DNA of 64,000 nt, taken from contig BJOX01000115.1 in NCBI GenBank assembly GCA_009731375.1, positions 675,603-739,602 of the forward strand. The letters run 5' to 3'. Both the position numbers and the translations under genes were made by a program. Shown in pieces: positions 40,712 through 50,363 of this stretch (its first letter is position 1; the number at the start of each line of letters is the position of its first letter). The stretch is from Paulinella micropora (taxonomy: Eukaryota > Cercozoa > Imbricatea > Euglyphida). The notes below the pieces were generated by a model that was given only the letters and a program-made list of their open reading frames with translations, did not search any database and had not been told where the DNA came from.

Positions 40712-40778
40712 NNNNNNNNNNTCCCCCCCCCCCCTTCCCTCTCCCTCCCTCCCTCTCCCTTTCTTTCCACCACCTGCA

Positions 40779-40875
40779 AAAGGAAGTTTCTTTTTACTCG
40801 TCCAATCTGTACCGGGCTCTAATCGACAGGTGCCAAACGCTGGCCCGGCTCCAGGGCTGCCTTGCACCTAGGCTT
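40779..40875 (+). pseudogene. Copied fragment of the 42417 gene
   Basis: AGGAAGTTTCTTTTTACTCG and the following bases match 42675-42770 of the plus-strand gene at 42417 at roughly nine of ten positions, coding YSSNLYRALIDRC-type residues. It overlaps the last few bases of the minus-strand membrane gene. The copy starts after a poly-C/N block. Confidence 0.8.
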
Positions 40876-42094
40876 CCCTTCGGCCCACTGAACTTGAACT
40901 TGAGTTGTCTTCTCGTAAGCTTGCTCTGAAACCGACATTTTTTGGATTGTGTGTGAATGTGTTACTTGCCTCGGCTCGCACACGTTCATAAAATTCCACG
41001 GGCACGCAGTAGCCCTGCAGGAATGTTAAGAATAGCAGAGTGCACATGGTCAAGAGGTCAAGGCCCAATTTCCAACTCGAGGGCTTCAGCAAATCGAGCC
41101 CTTGACAGGGCAGAAAGAATATGAGCACCCACCCAAGGCTGATTATTTCATACGAGATTCCGAGGAGCACAAGAAAGGGCAAGTTACGAAGTGTAGGTTC
41201 CCGACAAATGTCGTTGTACATTTCTTCCACTTTCTTTTCTTGTTTGGGCACACATATTATAGCTAGCTGAACTAAGTAGACAAAAGCCAGGGCGGCAGTA
41301 GGAAGAAACGTACATAAAGCCCAGACACGGCAAAGCCAGGGGCGGGCGCTCAGCTCTTGCGCGTAGCAGACGCAAAAGGTTTCCGCTGGCAGCTTGCTAA
41401 TTAGCTCCTTAAGTAGGCAGCGCACTTCCCACACAACGGCCGGCAAGCCCAGCCAAAACATAATTCTGGCGCAATACACACTATAGTCTACACCCCGAGC
41501 AAGACTTTGTTCATGCGCCACGGGCACGCACGCACTAAGCACGTTCAGGATCCGACTGGATTTTAAGTGTTCGAAATACAACGGGGAAGACGATCGATGG
41601 TCCAAACAGAGTCTTAACACCTCTGTGTGCCAGAACGAGACGGACGCGAGGCACCACGCCAGGCTTAGTAAAAGTTTCCAAGCAGCCTCGGTGGCCAGGC
41701 GCCCGGGTGTTCCCCTAGACTCGTTGAACATAATTAGCCCCCAGGCCAGACCAAAACAGCACCAAGCATAGAAAGATAAGAACCAGTTGTGCTTGAGTAA
41801 GATCGCGTTCGGGCTATGTAAATTAAGACCCTCCGACCAAGCTTGTTCGACTAGGTCTTTTCTATAAAAGAAATAGGCGAATCTCAATGCAATCGCGAAT
41901 GCTATTGTCCAAGCCAAGACTGCAGTACCCAAGTTTTCGGCCCGGCTACTTGCAACAGGGTCCCAGCAAGGGTCGGTATCCTGCGCCGACGGCTCCTGCC
42001 AGAGCCTCTGTGGCGTCACGGCCACGACAGTCAGCAATAGAGAAAAGAGGATAGTAAGGCTAGCTACCATGGTATAGCAAGAATCTAGTACCAT
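40868..42094 (-). CDS. Multi-pass membrane protein, 408 aa
   Basis: The ATG at 42094 (MVLDSCYTMVASLTILFSLLLTVV) gives a signal-anchor-like start. About seven to nine hydrophobic segments follow, including VLAWTIAFAIALRFAYFFY, FYAWCCFGLAWGLIMF, AALAFVYLVQLAIICV and LGLDLLTMCTLLFLTFL. A motif RGVDYSVYCARIMFW then WEVRCL resembles SGIDYLSVSLPLV then WEVEVW in the membrane protein at 50364-52886, suggesting a shared family. The C-terminus is Ser-rich and polar. No transporter signature is recognised. Confidence 0.7.
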   Translation of the reverse strand: MVLDSCYTMVASLTILFSLLLTVVAVTPQRLWQEPSAQDTDPCWDPVASSRAENLGTAVLAWTIAFAIALRFAYFFYRKDLVEQAWSEGLNLHSPNAILLKHNWFLSFYAWCCFGLAWGLIMFNESRGTPGRLATEAAWKLLLSLAWCLASVSFWHTEVLRLCLDHRSSSPLYFEHLKSSRILNVLSACVPVAHEQSLARGVDYSVYCARIMFWLGLPAVVWEVRCLLKELISKLPAETFCVCYAQELSARPWLCRVWALCTFLPTAALAFVYLVQLAIICVPKQEKKVEEMYNDICREPTLRNLPFLVLLGISYEIISLGWVLIFFLPCQGLDLLKPSSWKLGLDLLTMCTLLFLTFLQGYCVPVEFYERVRAEASNTFTHNPKNVGFRASLREDNSSSSSVGRREA

Positions 42095-42166
42095 CCCTTT
42101 AAATTTGCACCTCGTAGATTATTATAGTAATTGGAAAGGAAGCGGGAGAGGGCGAATTGTTTTTGT

Positions 42167-42312
42167 GATATGGCCGAAAACCCCCTGCCAATTTTTTAGC
42201 AAACTCCAGGATCCTGCCACCGAGGGTCAGGTGGCTGGTGGCGCTATTTCTATTGCCGAAAAAGGGGGCATTTGCCATCATGTCCCCTGGTACTGCCTTT
42301 TTTGGCCATATC
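42167..42312. mobile_element. Inverted-repeat element carrying a nested 74-bp insertion
   Basis: Outer arms are GATATGGCCGAAAA (42167) and TTTTTTGGCCATATC (ending 42312). A 74-base segment (42181-42254) is inserted in the left arm and flanked by a direct duplication GCCGAAAA (42173-42180 and 42255-42262), as expected for an 8-bp target-site duplication. The inserted segment (CCCCCTGCCAATTTTTTAGC to CTATTTCTATT) has a second copy at about 39922-40010. Confidence 0.75.
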
Positions 42313-42416
42313 AAGCCGGGGGGGGGNNNNNNNNNNNNNNNNNNNNNNNNNNNNNNNNNNNNNNNNNNNNNNNNNNNNNNNNNNNCCCCCCCCCCCCCCA
42401 AAAAAAAACCAGCAAA

Positions 42417-43772
42417 ATGCAAAATCAAGCGGCCGAGCCCGGGCCCGCTCGTTTCGTGCGGTTTGTGTTTGAGGCTCCGGCCACAGCTGGGGCTACAGTC
42501 ACGAAAAAAACGTGGCTGTGCCCCCGAAGGCTCCTAGCAGCTTTACCCCAAAACTCACTCTTGCATGAATTCTCGCGCATATGTACGAACGCTTCCTTCT
42601 TCACGACCCCGGCCACCGTCGTCCCAGAGCTGAAGTTGGCCTTGGATCCTAGGCACTTGGAACTCGTGCAAACGGAAGTTTCTTCTTACTCGTCTAATCT
42701 GTACAGGGCTCTCATCGACAGGTGTGAAACGCTGGCCCGACTCCATGGCTGCCTTGCACCTAAGCTTTTGTTGAATTCCAGTCAATACTTGCTTTGCATA
42801 GAGGGAGGCAGCGAGTCTGAGCTGCTCCTGACGCTGGTGGAACAGGCGCGGCTGAATGTACCGAGCTGCTGCGAGCCAGTGGCCCCGCTGTACCTCTCCC
42901 GCTGGGGCCCCGAGCAATATGAAATGCTCTTTTTCCTGGGGCTTGACTTTCCCGCCTGCGAGCGCGTGGTACGGTTGTACGAAGAATTTTGCCTTCATGG
43001 ACTATTGTGGACTCCTCACCTCGAGAGTCATTATCTGCGCGTACTTTCAGGCGCCAAGCTAGTTGAGGAAAAGAATGTGGGTTTGGGGCATGATCTCGCA
43101 GTCTCACTGAATTACTTTTGGGGGGCTGCCGGGGGGCCAGAGCCCAGGGACAAGGGGCCCCTGTACCCAGGGGAAACAAAGCGTTACTTACCGCCGGAGT
43201 CGGAATTAGAAGCAATGCACGTGTCGTACACCAAGCATCCATACGGGCTGGCAGAGCGCAAGCCCTACGAGGGCCTGAGCCCCCTGGCCGCGTTATCGGC
43301 GCTAGTTTCACAGGCCAAGGAACTTGCCTGGGCCGCCGGCCTCACGCAGCTGCCGTGGTCGGGTACCCTGCAGGAAGAGCTCAAGCAGTTTGAACAGTCA
43401 TTGCAGGACGCGTCGGCACAAGTCCCGCCCCCTTTGCCAGCCCTGGCTGGAGAAGTGCCCTCAGTCCTGGGCCGACAGATCAGGCTGTGCGAAAAGGTTC
43501 TGGAGTGCTATAGCTATAGCTATAGCTATAGCTGTACCCCGCCACAGCCAGCGCCGGGGCCAATACTAGAAAACAAGGACTGCCCCGAGACCGTGCTTGT
43601 CCGTCTGGGAAAAGACAAACGCGAATACAGCCGGGAGGTGCTGCAGGCGCTGCCGAAGCTGCGGGCCAAGCTCGAGAAAGACCCCTCGGCCGCTTCCATC
43701 ACGCTAGAGCAGTCCCCCTCCACCTGCGGCGTGCACTCCAGTCTGATTTTGGACGAGATTGGCTCTTGCTAA
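42417..43772 (+). CDS. Hypothetical protein, 451 aa, possibly continuing past TAA-TAG
   Basis: The ATG at 42417 (MQNQAAEPG) opens the frame; earlier codons cross an N gap. The protein is mixed helical with Leu-rich stretches (LYRALIDRCETLARLHGCL, LLLTLVEQARLNVPSCC) and an (YS)n run coded by (TATAGC)n at 43507-43533. The family is unknown. The frame ends in TAA then TAG (43770-43775) and then stays open, see next entry. A fragment is duplicated at 40779-40875. Confidence 0.7.
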   Translation: MQNQAAEPGPARFVRFVFEAPATAGATVTKKTWLCPRRLLAALPQNSLLHEFSRICTNASFFTTPATVVPELKLALDPRHLELVQTEVSSYSSNLYRALIDRCETLARLHGCLAPKLLLNSSQYLLCIEGGSESELLLTLVEQARLNVPSCCEPVAPLYLSRWGPEQYEMLFFLGLDFPACERVVRLYEEFCLHGLLWTPHLESHYLRVLSGAKLVEEKNVGLGHDLAVSLNYFWGAAGGPEPRDKGPLYPGETKRYLPPESELEAMHVSYTKHPYGLAERKPYEGLSPLAALSALVSQAKELAWAAGLTQLPWSGTLQEELKQFEQSLQDASAQVPPPLPALAGEVPSVLGRQIRLCEKVLECYSYSYSYSCTPPQPAPGPILENKDCPETVLVRLGKDKREYSREVLQALPKLRAKLEKDPSAASITLEQSPSTCGVHSSLILDEIGSC

Positions 43773-43775
43773 TAG

Positions 43776-44483
43776 TATGGCAGTGTCATCCTAAGCTTGG
43801 TGTGCCATGGCAGACGTTTGGCAAAGAGCAGCGTAAGGGCCGCAGAGTGTCAGCGCCGGGCCTTGCAGCTGGAATACGTGTACCATGGCCTGGCGCAGGG
43901 TCTCTGGCAGATCGCGGACTGTGTCCAAGATTGTTAAGTCTCTCCCTTGCCCAAACCCGCCAAGATCACGGAATGGGACACAGCCACGTTCCGGGCTCTT
44001 CGAGAGTGGGGCCTCGAGTTCCGCTACATCGCATACGCCGCGCGGTTGTGTGCCAAGTTGCACCGTCAGCGCGGAGAAATTTATTTTGCTGGTGGACGCA
44101 ATCAGGCCAAGACTGTTTTGGGGCCTCGCGCTTTGATAACCAATCCTCCTAACAAGACTCCACATCTAGTTCAGACATACTGGCGCTTGCCCGGCGAGCC
44201 ACACGAGCCTGTACAATACAAAGCCCCTGCGGTTATCAAACAAGCTGAAATTTCACAGAGTTACTACGACGGGTCAGCACTAGACGCCATCAGAAAATGC
44301 CTGCACGAGAGAGACCAACTCAGAGAAATACTAGAGCTTTTGCAAGAGCAGGGCAGCCCGCGTTCGGATGCTTGTGACAGGCTCCAGCGCAACATACGAT
44401 CTTGCTTACAGATAGAGGAAACGTGCTTTGGACCAGAACTAGCCGACTACCGAGCAATCTTGATGCGCTCGACACAAGAATAG
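43776..44483 (+). pseudogene. In-frame continuation of the 42417 gene, split by TAA
   Basis: The same frame as the 451-aa gene reads on after its tandem stops: VRAAECQRRALQLEYVYHGL, then QIADCVQDC, TAA at 43935, then LPKPAKITEWDTATFRALRE and on to TAG at 44483. It has no ATG of its own in this frame, so it is better explained as the C-terminal part of a broken or readthrough gene of about 690 codons than as a separate gene. The C-terminal 150 residues are helical (RKCLHERDQLREILELLQEQ). An intron removing the first stops is possible, but I see no convincing sites. Confidence 0.5.
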
Positions 44484-44590
44484 GGGGTGGAGGGGGGTGG
44501 AGGGGGTGGGGATTCATCTCATCTCAAGACCTTCAGTTCAATCTGTTTCAAAGTTGCTTCTAATTTGTAAACAGGGAATTTTGGGTGTGG

Positions 44591-45513
44591 ATGGAGGGGC
44601 TGTGTACCACAATGATAACGGCTGCGGGGTCCGTCGCGCAGCAGCCGCAGCATCATCAGCCGCAGCAGCAGCAGCCGCAGCAGCAGCAGCGCCCCGGCGA
44701 CGGACATGCAAAAAACAACAGGATCAAGAGACTAATCCGCCGGGCTGAGCAAGGCCGGGCTGAGGCTCAGTACAACCTGGGGAATTGTTATGAAACAGGG
44801 CGGGGAGTGCCCCGGGATCGATCGAAAGCGGCGGCGTGGTATGGCCGAGCGGCCGCGCAGGGCTATGCCGCGGCCCAACACAACCTAGGAGTCTGCTATC
44901 TACACGGGGAAGGAGTGCCCCAAAACAAGGCGACAGCGGTCGAGTACTTCACCCAGGCCGCAGAGCAGGGTTTGGCAGAGAGCCAATATAGCTTATGGCT
45001 CTGTTATGTTTATGGGACAGGAGTGACCATAGACAACAGCAGAGCCTTGCAATATCTGGGCCTCGCGGCAGATCAGGGACATTGCGAAGCGCAATGCATT
45101 CTCGGGACCCTCTACAGCGAGGGGACCCGAGTGCCAAGGGACAGCGAGGCAGCCGTCGTGTATTTGGCCCGAGCGGTGGAACAAGGGAATCCTGTTGCTC
45201 AATACAACCTAGCAATTTGCTATGACAGTGGGCAAGGAGTGCCCCAAGACTACGTGAGAGCAGCAGAGTTGTACTGTCTGGCAGCGGAGCAGGGGATCGT
45301 CGCTGCACAGTGCAGCCTAGGCACTTGCTATTACTACGGGGAAGGAGTTCCCCAAGACTACGCGCAAGCTTTAGAGTGGCTCGCTCGAGCAGCACAGCAG
45401 GGGGAGCTTTGGCACAATTGAACCTCTGGCTTCTCGGACGCGAAGAAGAAGGGCTCAGTGAACTAGCGCTCCCCCCGAGCCACGCCAGGGCGCAGTCTGC
45501 TTTCGGCGGCTGA
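44591..45513 (+). CDS. Sel1-repeat protein 2 with Gln-rich N-terminus
   Basis: The ATG at 44591 is followed by a poly-Gln/His/Pro stretch and then about six Sel1 repeats (AQYNLGNCYETGRGVPRDRSKAAAWYGRAAAQG). The frame stops at 45421 in ...ELWHN. One added G in the GGGGG run near 45402 continues the last helix as ALAQLNLWLLGREEEGLSEL to TGA at 45513. It is a scaffold-type solenoid protein, probably cytosolic or nuclear. A TTTATTAAATC element follows at about 45586. Confidence 0.8.
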
Positions 45514-45999
45514 GTTTAAGGGTCACTACGCGTGATAATTTGAATGGCGTCGTCCCCTGCTTAAGTGGCGCAGGGCCATTGTGTGATTTATTAAATCAGA
45601 GTGTTTGTAATCTAGTAATGTTTAATTAGGTAAAGCGGCGGCCTGCAAAGAACAAGCACAAGAAATATTGAAACAAAAAGATATACGGGTGGCCATCTTG
45701 CGCCAGACGTACTATGGCGGCTCCCCCAAGCGAATATATTCCGAGGCAGTTTCATCGCCAGAACGCCGCAGGTGAGCCTGGACGCCCCTCACCTCGCTGC
45801 ACCGAGGAGGGCCCCGCCGCTTGGAGCTGCAGAAAGCTACTGCTACTGCCGGCAAAATCACGATTAAACACCTCTTAGTGACGGGGGTTGCTTCTTGCCT
45901 AGACAGCCTGGTTTTGGACGCTCTCTCTCTCTCTCATTCTCCAAACGTACGTTGCCGACTTTTAATAAAATGCAAGAGTTTTAGTTGCAGTCTTTATGC
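45514..45999. other. Intergenic region between convergent Sel1 genes
   Basis: It contains ATTTATTAAATCAGAG at about 45586, a (CT)n run near 45930 and TTTTAATAAAATGC at about 45960, close to the 3' end of the minus-strand gene. No coding sequence is supported. Confidence 0.5.
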
Positions 46000-47730
46000 C
46001 TAAGGCGCGGGCCGGAGCCGGGCCAGCTCGGCTTGCGCATCTTGGCAGCCCTGGTCGGCGGCCCGTCTCCACAACTCCTCTGCCTTGGTTAGGTCTCTGG
46101 CCACGCCCGTCCCCCGTGCATAGCACCAACCCAGATTAAGCTGGGCGGCGGGGAGTTCCTGCTCGGCTGCTAGCTGGTAGTATGCCACGGCGCGGGCTCC
46201 GTCCTTGGCTATGCCCCGCCCCGCGAGATAGCAGGCCCCGAGCTCGCGCTGCGCCTTGGCACAGCCTAGCTCCGCCGCGCGCTGGTAGCAGCGGACCGCC
46301 GCCGCGTCGTCCCGCGCTGTACCCAGCTTTTGCTGGTAGCATTTCCCTAACAAGAAGAGCGCTTCCGGGTGGGGGCTATCACTCTCCGCGGCTTTTTGGT
46401 AGTAGCGGAAGGCCAGCTCGGGGTTCTTGCGCACGACTGGCGCCACTCCCTTGGCGTAGTACTTGCCTAGTTCGACACAGGCCTGCTGGTTGCCCTGGTC
46501 TGCACCCCGCCTGTAGTAGTAAATAGCAGTGAGCAGGTCCTGGGGGGTGCCGATTCTCTCAGCGCAGCACCGGGCCAGCCCCAGGCATGCTGCGGTCTGG
46601 CCGTGCCGGAACGCGCGTTCGTAGTACGACCAGGCCGAAGCTGCAGAATGCTCTACCCTCCTGTCTGCAAAGTAACGCTCAGCGAGCGCCAACTCCGCTT
46701 CCGCGTGTTCTTGCCCGGCGGCCGCCTTTAGGCATTGCAAGGCTTTTGCCTCGTCTCGCTCCGTGCCCTCTCCGCTCTGCAGGTGTTCTGCTAGCTGGTA
46801 CAGGGCCGCCGGGTGGTTTTGCTCGGCGGCCCGGGCAGCCCAGTGGCAGGCCAGCACCGGGTCGCTGGAGCGGTACCAACGAGCTAGCTCAAGCTGCGCG
46901 GCGACCAGGCCTTGCTCGGCCGCGCGGGTGTACCAGTTGAGGGCCGACGAGTGCTGCTCGACCCGCTTGGCACACCGCAGCCCCAGTTCATATTGAGCCT
47001 CGGGGCGACCACGCGCAGCATCCCGCCGGACTTGGTCGTCTGTCCGCGCACACAAACCCTGGATGTACTTGCGGTGCCGGCGTTGGGCCACTTTAGCTGC
47101 CTTCTTAGCCCGGTGGGCACGCACTTCCAGCACATGGTCTTCCAGTCCGTCCAGCCCCAGCCCGAGCTGGACTAACACGTCACAGACCGCGCCGGAGCGG
47201 ACGAGGTGCGGTAGGCCCGTAGGCGAGTTCTGTAGGTCAGCGGCCGCGAACAGCTCCCGTGGCACGAAATCAGCGCACCCCCCAGCTATCGCCGGAATCA
47301 CGTCTTGTTGCGCGACACTCCACGAGCACCAATCCCTACCGCCCAAGAGTGCCCAGAAGGTGCATGTACGCACTTTGTCTGCCTCAGAGATAGCCCCGAG
47401 ATGCCAACACTTGGGCTCTAGACAGTCTTGTCGTATGAGACGGCACACGCGTAATAGGGGCAGGGCTGTCCTATAGTAACGAGCCCGGGCGGCGGTCTCT
47501 GGCGGGGGACCTCCCCCGAGCAGAAAACTCAGGATCAGACCCCACATTGCGCGGTCGAGTACCTGCGGGAGTGGACGGGGGGGCTTGATAACCTGCCTGC
47601 GCAAAGAGCCCACTTGAGCTGCCAGCCTATCACGTGGCAGGGCGGCGAGCCCGCGCGTACGGAGGCCCAGACTAGCCTCGAGCTGCTTGCACTCTTCCAG
47701 TAGCTCATGCTTGCGCTTGCGTCGCGGCAT
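46000..47730 (-). CDS. F-box-like plus Sel1-repeat protein, 576 aa
   Basis: The ATG at 47730 (MPRRKRKHELLEECKQLE) opens an intact frame. Residues of about 1-50 are basic and coiled. Residues of about 55-110 (VLDRAMWGLILSFLLGG, LLRVCRLIRQDCLEPKCW) resemble a divergent F-box. Residues of about 235-575 are about nine Sel1 repeats (AQYELGLRCAKRVEQHSSAL, AQLNLGWCYARGTGVARDL). An F-box plus solenoid would suit a substrate adaptor of an SCF ubiquitin ligase; that is inference. It is one of the best-preserved genes in the window. Confidence 0.8.
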   Translation of the reverse strand: MPRRKRKHELLEECKQLEASLGLRTRGLAALPRDRLAAQVGSLRRQVIKPPRPLPQVLDRAMWGLILSFLLGGGPPPETAARARYYRTALPLLRVCRLIRQDCLEPKCWHLGAISEADKVRTCTFWALLGGRDWCSWSVAQQDVIPAIAGGCADFVPRELFAAADLQNSPTGLPHLVRSGAVCDVLVQLGLGLDGLEDHVLEVRAHRAKKAAKVAQRRHRKYIQGLCARTDDQVRRDAARGRPEAQYELGLRCAKRVEQHSSALNWYTRAAEQGLVAAQLELARWYRSSDPVLACHWAARAAEQNHPAALYQLAEHLQSGEGTERDEAKALQCLKAAAGQEHAEAELALAERYFADRRVEHSAASAWSYYERAFRHGQTAACLGLARCCAERIGTPQDLLTAIYYYRRGADQGNQQACVELGKYYAKGVAPVVRKNPELAFRYYQKAAESDSPHPEALFLLGKCYQQKLGTARDDAAAVRCYQRAAELGCAKAQRELGACYLAGRGIAKDGARAVAYYQLAAEQELPAAQLNLGWCYARGTGVARDLTKAEELWRRAADQGCQDAQAELARLRPAP

Positions 47731-47773
47731 GAGGTGCGGCCCCTCTCTCCCTTTCTAAATTATTATTATTTTT

Positions 47774-48056
47774 TTGTGTGTAAGAATATAGTAAATTCGT
47801 GCGAGCTAGATCATGGCTTCTCGGGAGGCTGGCTACAAACCCGCCGGCGCGGGGGTAGTACGGGGGGAGGGGAGGAGAGGGGGGGGGGGGGCGCCCCCCC
47901 CCCTTTTTTTGNNNNNNNNNNTGTGTGTAAGAATATAGTAAATTCGTGCGAGCTAGATCATGGCTTCTCGGGAGGCTGGCTACAAACCCGCCGGCGCGGG
48001 GGTAGTACGGGGGGAGGGGAGGAGGGGGGGGGGGGGGGCGCCCCCCCCACTTTTTT
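47774..48056 (+). repeat. Tandem duplication around an N gap, with Fanzor-derived start
   Basis: 47774-47880 and 47922-48035 are near identical. Each has AAATTCGTGCGAGCTAGATC then ATGGCTTCTCGGGAGG, a diverged piece of the Fanzor gene (34757-34800, FVRARPWLLS), followed by R2-type GCCGGCGCGGGGGTAGTACG and poly-G. The gap between them may be an assembly artefact of the duplication. Confidence 0.75.
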
Positions 48057-48064
48057 TGCTTAGT

Positions 48065-49158
48065 ATGCCGACCTCTCGGAGCTCCAAACGCACACAAACC
48101 CAAATGACACAGCCATTAAAAAAAACGCCTCGTGTTTCTGCGCCTATACAAGCACCTGCCTGGGCAGAATTTCTCAACCAATGCCTCAAGGAAGAGCAAC
48201 CCGCCAAGCGCGTTGAGCTGTTCAAGCGGCTGCTGTCTCGCATCTACCAGGGATTTCTCCGGGATCAGCTTACCGAGGCCATGAAGCTGCACCTGCCCGA
48301 ACGCGCCGCTGCACTCAGCAAAGAAATAAAGAGCGCAGTTACGAGCTTTGTCAAGGCGACGAAAGATGCCGACGACTCTTGGTACGCCTATTTGCAAGGC
48401 CTTCAGAAGCAAGTACTGAAAAGGACGGTTGCTGTGGGTTGTATCCAAGGGCAGCCAGCGTTTGCGCGCGTGCTGGAGCTGCTCAGTGATACGGAGAAGG
48501 TGCGTCAGCTGTCCGATGCCAATGTATTGTTCTCGCTCGAGGCACGGGAGGAAGGGTTGAGCTGCGGGGCCGCACATCTTGTCGCAAGACTAAGCAGCTG
48601 CTGTCTTGGCTCGACCAAGTAATCCAAGGACTCGCCAAATTGCTGGAGGAGAATTTCGTGACTTTCGAACCAATACTAACAAGGCCCTTTGGCGATGTGC
48701 TGCTGCAGTCCCTGGGGTTTCTAAGCAGCTGGGCAGGCCAGGGCTCAGACGGTTCGGGCGCCGCCGAAAAAGCTGCTTTTCGCCAGGAGTGCCGTTACGC
48801 ATACAGGGATCTGATTACCAACGAAGCTAAGTTTGAGGCGCTGGCTAGCGCGATCAGCGAGGCCCGGAGCCTCGAGGACCTACGATCGCTTAGCAGGAAC
48901 ATGTTGTCCGCTTTTAGGGGATCCCACATAATTGCAGACGAGGCGATGGAAATGCTCAGATCATTCCGACACGACACGGGAAGTGGTGCTTGGCGTTACT
49001 GCCCGCGACAGGGCTGCGGAGAGATCCGTTTTGTGCAAGACATAAACGGGGAGACCGTCATGTATGGTTGCCTTTGCGGCGACGAACCCGGGGGGCAAGC
49101 CCCCCGAGCCCCCCCTTGCTACCCTTTCAGCCCGCGGCAGCGGGCTGGCCGTTATTAA
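48065..49158 (+). CDS. Hypothetical helical protein with C-terminal Cys cluster, frameshifted
   Basis: The ATG is at 48065 (MPTSRSSKRTQ). Frame one runs to 48622. One added G in the GGGG run near 48562 joins it to TKQLLSWLDQVIQGLAKLLE and the frame ending at 49158, about 364 aa in all. The sequence is helical (AEFLNQCLKEEQPAKRVELF, SWYAYLQGLQKQVLKR), then has a Cys cluster (YCPRQGCGEIRFVQ, GCLCG) that may bind zinc. The final 25 residues (GGQAPRAPPCYPFSPRQ) and stop come from an R2 repeat. The family is unknown. Confidence 0.6.
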
Positions 49159-49260
49159 AGTAACTTCTTCCCGTTACTCAGTGCTAGGTGTAAGACTTTA
49201 CCGAGCTTTCAATCTTTTTTTTAATACTGTTGCGCGTCTGTGTGTGTGTTAAGACGTATA
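49152..49260 (+). repeat. R8 3' element, copy 1
   Basis: GTTATTAAAGTAACTTCTTC then GTAAGACTTTACCGAGCTTT and a T-run, ending (GT)n TTAAGACGTATA. A near-identical copy is at about 52930-53050, and a shorter relative lies at 54283-54340. Both full copies lie at or just past the 3' end of a plus-strand gene. Confidence 0.85.
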
Positions 49261-50363
49261 CGGATCGGATTGAAATCTTGAGGAGTTGAACCCCCCCTTT
49301 TTCCCCTCCCACCTCCCCCCTCTCCCTTCCCTCTCTTTCCTCCTCTCCACTCTCTCTCTCTCTCTCCCTCTTCTTTTTTACTTGGAATTCGTCGCCAAAT
49401 GTGCATGTGTGCGTATTTCCCTGGAAAAAGGAGCGTGCGCCAGAATTGTGCTCCATCCATCAAAAAGTTTTTTCGGGCACCCTTTCCCTCGGAAGAGGCC
49501 GGGGGCCGGGGGAAAGGGGGGCGCCCTCNNNNNNNNNNNNNNNNNNNNNNNNNNNNNNNNNNNNNNNNNNNNNNNNNNNNNNNNNNNNNNNNNNNNNNNN
49601 NNNNNNNNNNNNNNNNNNNNNNNNNNNNNNNNNNNNNNNNNNNNNNNNNNNNNNNNNNNNNNNNNNNNNNNNNNNNNNNNNNNNNNNNNNNNNNNNNNNN
49701 NNNNNNNNNNNNNNNNNNNNNNNNNNNNNNNNNNNNNNNNNNNNNNNNNNNNNNNNNNNNNNNNNNNNNNNNNNNNNNNNNNNNNNNNNNNNNNNNNNNN
49801 NNNNNNNNNNNNNNNNNNNNNNNNNNNNNNNNNNNNNNNNNNNNNNNNNNNNNNNNNNNNNNNNNNNNNNNNNNNNNNNNNNNNNNNNNNNNNNNNNNNN
49901 NNNNNNNNNNNNNNNNNNNNNNNNNNNNNNNNNNNNNNNNNNNNNNNNNNNNNNNNNNNNNNNNNNNNNNNNNNNNNNNNNNNNNNNNNNNNNNNNNNNN
50001 NNNNNNNNNNNNNNNNNNNNNNNNNNNNNNNNNNNNNNNNNNNNNNNNNNNNNNNNNNNNNNNNNNNNNNNNNNNNNNNNNNNNNNNNNNNNNNNNNNNN
50101 NNNNNNNNNNNNNNNNNNNNNNNNNNNNNNNNNNNNNNNNNNNNNNNNNNNNNNNNNNNNNNNNNNNNNNNNNNNNNNNNNNNNNNNNNNNNNNNNNNNN
50201 NNNNNNNNNNNNNNNNNNNNNNNNNNNNNNNNNNNNNNNNNNNNNNNNNNNNNNNNNNNNNNNNNNNNNNNNNNNNNNNNNNNNNNNNNNNNNNNNGGGG
50301 GGGGGGGGTTGCAGAAGCAGAACGGGCGCATTGATCACTGCGAAAAGTTCTAGATATGAATAA
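49261..50363. other. R4, CT-rich and R1 repeats, then a 768-base N gap
   Basis: An R4 piece (about 49260-49290), (CT)n, and an R1 copy (about 49380-49500) are followed by Ns at about 49529-50296 and poly-G. ORFs reported through the gap are meaningless. Confidence 0.75.
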
